This document shows positions 63,919 to 64,000 of a stretch of 64,000 nucleotides of DNA, piece by piece. Source of the DNA: Nesterenkonia alba DSM 19423 (GTDB taxonomy: Bacteria; Actinomycetota; Actinomycetes; Actinomycetales; Micrococcaceae); NCBI RefSeq assembly GCF_000421745.1, contig NZ_ATXP01000005.1, positions 1 to 64,000 of the forward strand, read 5' to 3'. Each line of letters starts with the position of its first letter. Within the stretch, counting starts at the first letter, position 1. The translations under genes and the position numbers were made by a program. The notes below the pieces were generated by a model, which worked only from the letters and a program-made list of their open reading frames with translations, did not search any database and was not told the origin of the DNA.

Positions 63919-64000
63919 TTATTTCCACCGCATCATCATGAAGAAGCCAACCATGGCGACCACGAATCCGATGATGATGTTCCAGCCGCCCACGCTCAGC
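63919..64000 (-). CDS. crgA: CrgA, cell-division protein (partial, C-terminal end)
   Basis: The minus strand reads LSVGGWNIIIGFVVAMVGFFMMMRWK then TAA, the second membrane helix and Trp-containing end of CrgA. The start is beyond the right edge. CrgA is a small division-site scaffold in actinobacteria and is usually convergent with the kinase operon. Confidence 0.8.
   Translation of the reverse strand, partial: LSVGGWNIIIGFVVAMVGFFMMMRWK

Overview
The window is chromosomal DNA of a GC-rich actinobacterium, most likely a member of the Micrococcales; the genus is not resolved. Evidence for this is the GC-rich third codon positions, the fhaA-fhaB-pstP-rodA-pbpA-pknA-pknB cell-wall signalling operon pointing at crgA (normally close to oriC), CarD, a fused IspD-IspF, cydABDC, and the rRNA leader motif GTTTGAGAACTCAATAGTG at the left edge. 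No prophage, transposon, integrase or CRISPR array was seen. Almost every gene looks like housekeeping or transport, arranged in tight operons with 1-17 nt overlaps.

Layout. 1-297: promoter and leader of an rRNA operon that lies off the left edge on the minus strand. 0.3-6.1 kb (minus): a degenerate maltokinase-like gene, rlmB, cysS, ispDF, carD. 6.3-8.5 kb (plus): a lipoprotein, the lone sugar-ABC ATPase ugpC, and a 26-residue membrane peptide boxed by two hairpins. 8.6-14.8 kb (minus): cydABDC for cytochrome bd oxidase and its assembly exporter, behind two tandem palindromic operators. 14.9-22.7 kb: a NarL-type two-component system flanked by two FtsX-type ABC exporters. 22.8-26.7 kb: a PLDc_N membrane protein, a lipoprotein, a glycerophosphodiester phosphodiesterase, a HAD phosphatase and a PfkB kinase. 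26.8-34.5 kb: thiamine thiazole operon thiO-thiS-thiG-thiF, a GlxR/CRP-like site, an esterase, tRNA-Gly(CCC), a D-amino-acid oxidase-like protein, a PfpI-type protein and thiE. 34.6-38.4 kb: the MetPS methionine/alanine importer, a headless LysR-type protein, a dienelactone hydrolase and a phosphoesterase. 38.5-41.8 kb (minus): ugpA-ugpE-ugpB behind a PHO box. 42-49.4 kb (plus): a non-canonical Mrp-type cation/proton antiporter operon with three antiporter-like large subunits. 49.4-51.7 kb (minus): mutM, a GNAT acetyltransferase and yceI. 52-63.9 kb (plus): the Ser/Thr kinase, cell-wall elongation and murT-gatD block, ending against crgA.

How the genes fit together. The UgpB/E/A proteins probably use the orphan UgpC at 7 kb and feed the phosphodiesterase at 24 kb, giving a glycerophosphodiester scavenging route under phosphate control. 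thiO, thiS, thiG and thiF make the thiazole half of thiamine and thiE joins the halves. FhaA, FhaB, PstP, PknA and PknB are the sensing and switching layer for the RodA/PbpA elongation machinery, with MurT/GatD amidating lipid II.

Most unusual points: ispD has no ATG, GTG or TTG start ahead of its CTP-binding loop and seems to start at ATA; the same palindrome family occurs twice at cydA and once between carD and a lipoprotein gene; the Mrp operon has order F-G-(A'B)-C-D-D-D-E and one of its large subunits lacks the conserved glutamate; the maltokinase homologue has lost its catalytic motifs; MurT has a His/Ser-rich insert where a cysteine zinc ribbon is expected; and PstP, PknA and PknB all end in strongly acidic extracytoplasmic tails.
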